Assembly (NCBI GenBank): GCA_000499405.2
Contig: HG738140.1
Location: forward strand, 3,401,631 to 3,465,630
From: Onchocerca volvulus
Taxonomy: Eukaryota; Nematoda; Chromadorea; Rhabditida; Onchocercidae
Length of the DNA stretch: 64,000 bases
Direction of reading: 5' to 3'
Notes under the pieces: model-generated
What the model saw: the letters and a program-made list of their open reading frames with translations, nothing else
The model's database searches: none
Told to the model about the DNA's origin: nothing
In this document: positions 63,501-64,000 of the stretch, piece by piece
Layout: each line of letters starts with the position of its first letter
Position numbering within the stretch: the stretch's first letter is position 1
Made by a program: the position numbers and the translations under genes

Positions 63501-64000
63501 CGTCTAAATATAATTTTATGTTTTTAATAAAAAATCGATATTTCCCTTACTTATTGCGATGTAAAGTGAGGTTTTGCTTTTAAACTATGCCTTTTTTTTT
63601 TTTTTTTTCATTGCAAGATAATAAAAGATGTTGATGAAATTTATATGTTTGATCATTATCCCTGTGAAATTCTAACACGAAAGTTTATTTTTTTTTTATT
63701 TTTTTATTTTATTTTTTTTTTAATCTCTTTTTCATTTTATTAATGTAAAACTTTCAAAAGAAGTGAATATTTTGTGAAAAATTCATTTTTTTTTTTTTTT
63801 GAAGTTAATTTCTCTTCCGTTAATCTATTATTTAACTGATACAAAAAGAAAAAGAAAAGTAATTCCGTTAATAAAAATGGAAAAAGAAGAAAAAATTAAA
63901 AAAGTTGAACACTGATTATTTCAATTAAAGCATTAAAACGAATAATTTTTTTTTTTTTTTTAAAGATAGATATATCCAAGTTCAATTTACAACGAAATAA
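60576..64000. other. Gene-free stretch at the window end
   Basis: No gene could be supported. The best candidate is an ATG-started frame of 67 codons at 62304-62507 (-). It has more varied composition than its surroundings (VNYYLDEGKCGFDKQNERG) and could be an exon of a gene outside this view. The 60660-60953 (-) frame starts at TTG and is Phe-rich. The rest is AT-rich with A/T runs. Confidence 0.55.

Noticed and set aside
1..64000. tRNA and rRNA genes, bacterial (Wolbachia-like) inserts
   Set aside because: I looked for GGTTCGA-type B boxes, rRNA-like GC-rich blocks and long intronless bacterial frames and saw none. A covariance-model scan was not possible.

Overview
This is an AT-rich, intron-rich eukaryotic window, full of A and T homopolymers. 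It looks nematode, most likely a clade III spirurid or filarial worm; the genus is not determinable from what I can see. A cuticle collagen, an RME-2-type yolk receptor and short AG-terminated acceptors a few bases before several start codons support this. Introns are mostly 200-600 bp. I saw no rRNA, tRNA, CRISPR array or bacterial-type gene. All exon models were built by hand from splice signals and reading-phase agreement; within each multi-exon model all junction phases agree.

Layout. 1-7123 is gene-free: a fold-back (MITE-like) element, trinucleotide microsatellites and a TG-rich minisatellite block. 7124-17253 (+) is a 21-exon LDL-receptor-family gene with RME-2 architecture (941 aa). 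18972-22857 (-) is an orphan lysine-rich protein of 8 exons (366 aa), followed 93 bp downstream on the same strand by a possible small secreted peptide (18642-18878). 22.9-25.8 kb holds short tandem duplications. 25863-28614 (-) is CHMP7 (7 exons, 435 aa). 31914-32939 (+) is an orphan 126-aa gene. 34827-37098 (+) is a cuticle collagen (6 exons, 345 aa), converging on 37450-42824 (-), a secreted cysteine-rich protein (7 exons, 225 aa). 46528-50613 (-) is a CREB3-family bZIP factor (6 exons, 322 aa) that lacks the usual membrane anchor. 53.3-60.6 kb is a large palindrome: two arms of at least 1.6 kb with an apparently identical 1.34-kb core, around a 3.7-kb spacer that carries a Helitron-like fragment. 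60.6-64 kb has no convincing gene.

The genes do not form one pathway: yolk uptake, ESCRT-III/nuclear-envelope sealing, cuticle structure, secretory-pathway transcription and several orphans lie side by side, as expected of a nematode chromosome. The least explained items are the palindrome, the orphan 366-aa gene with its close downstream peptide, the modular cysteine-rich secreted protein, and the canonical MIM1 tail on CHMP7.
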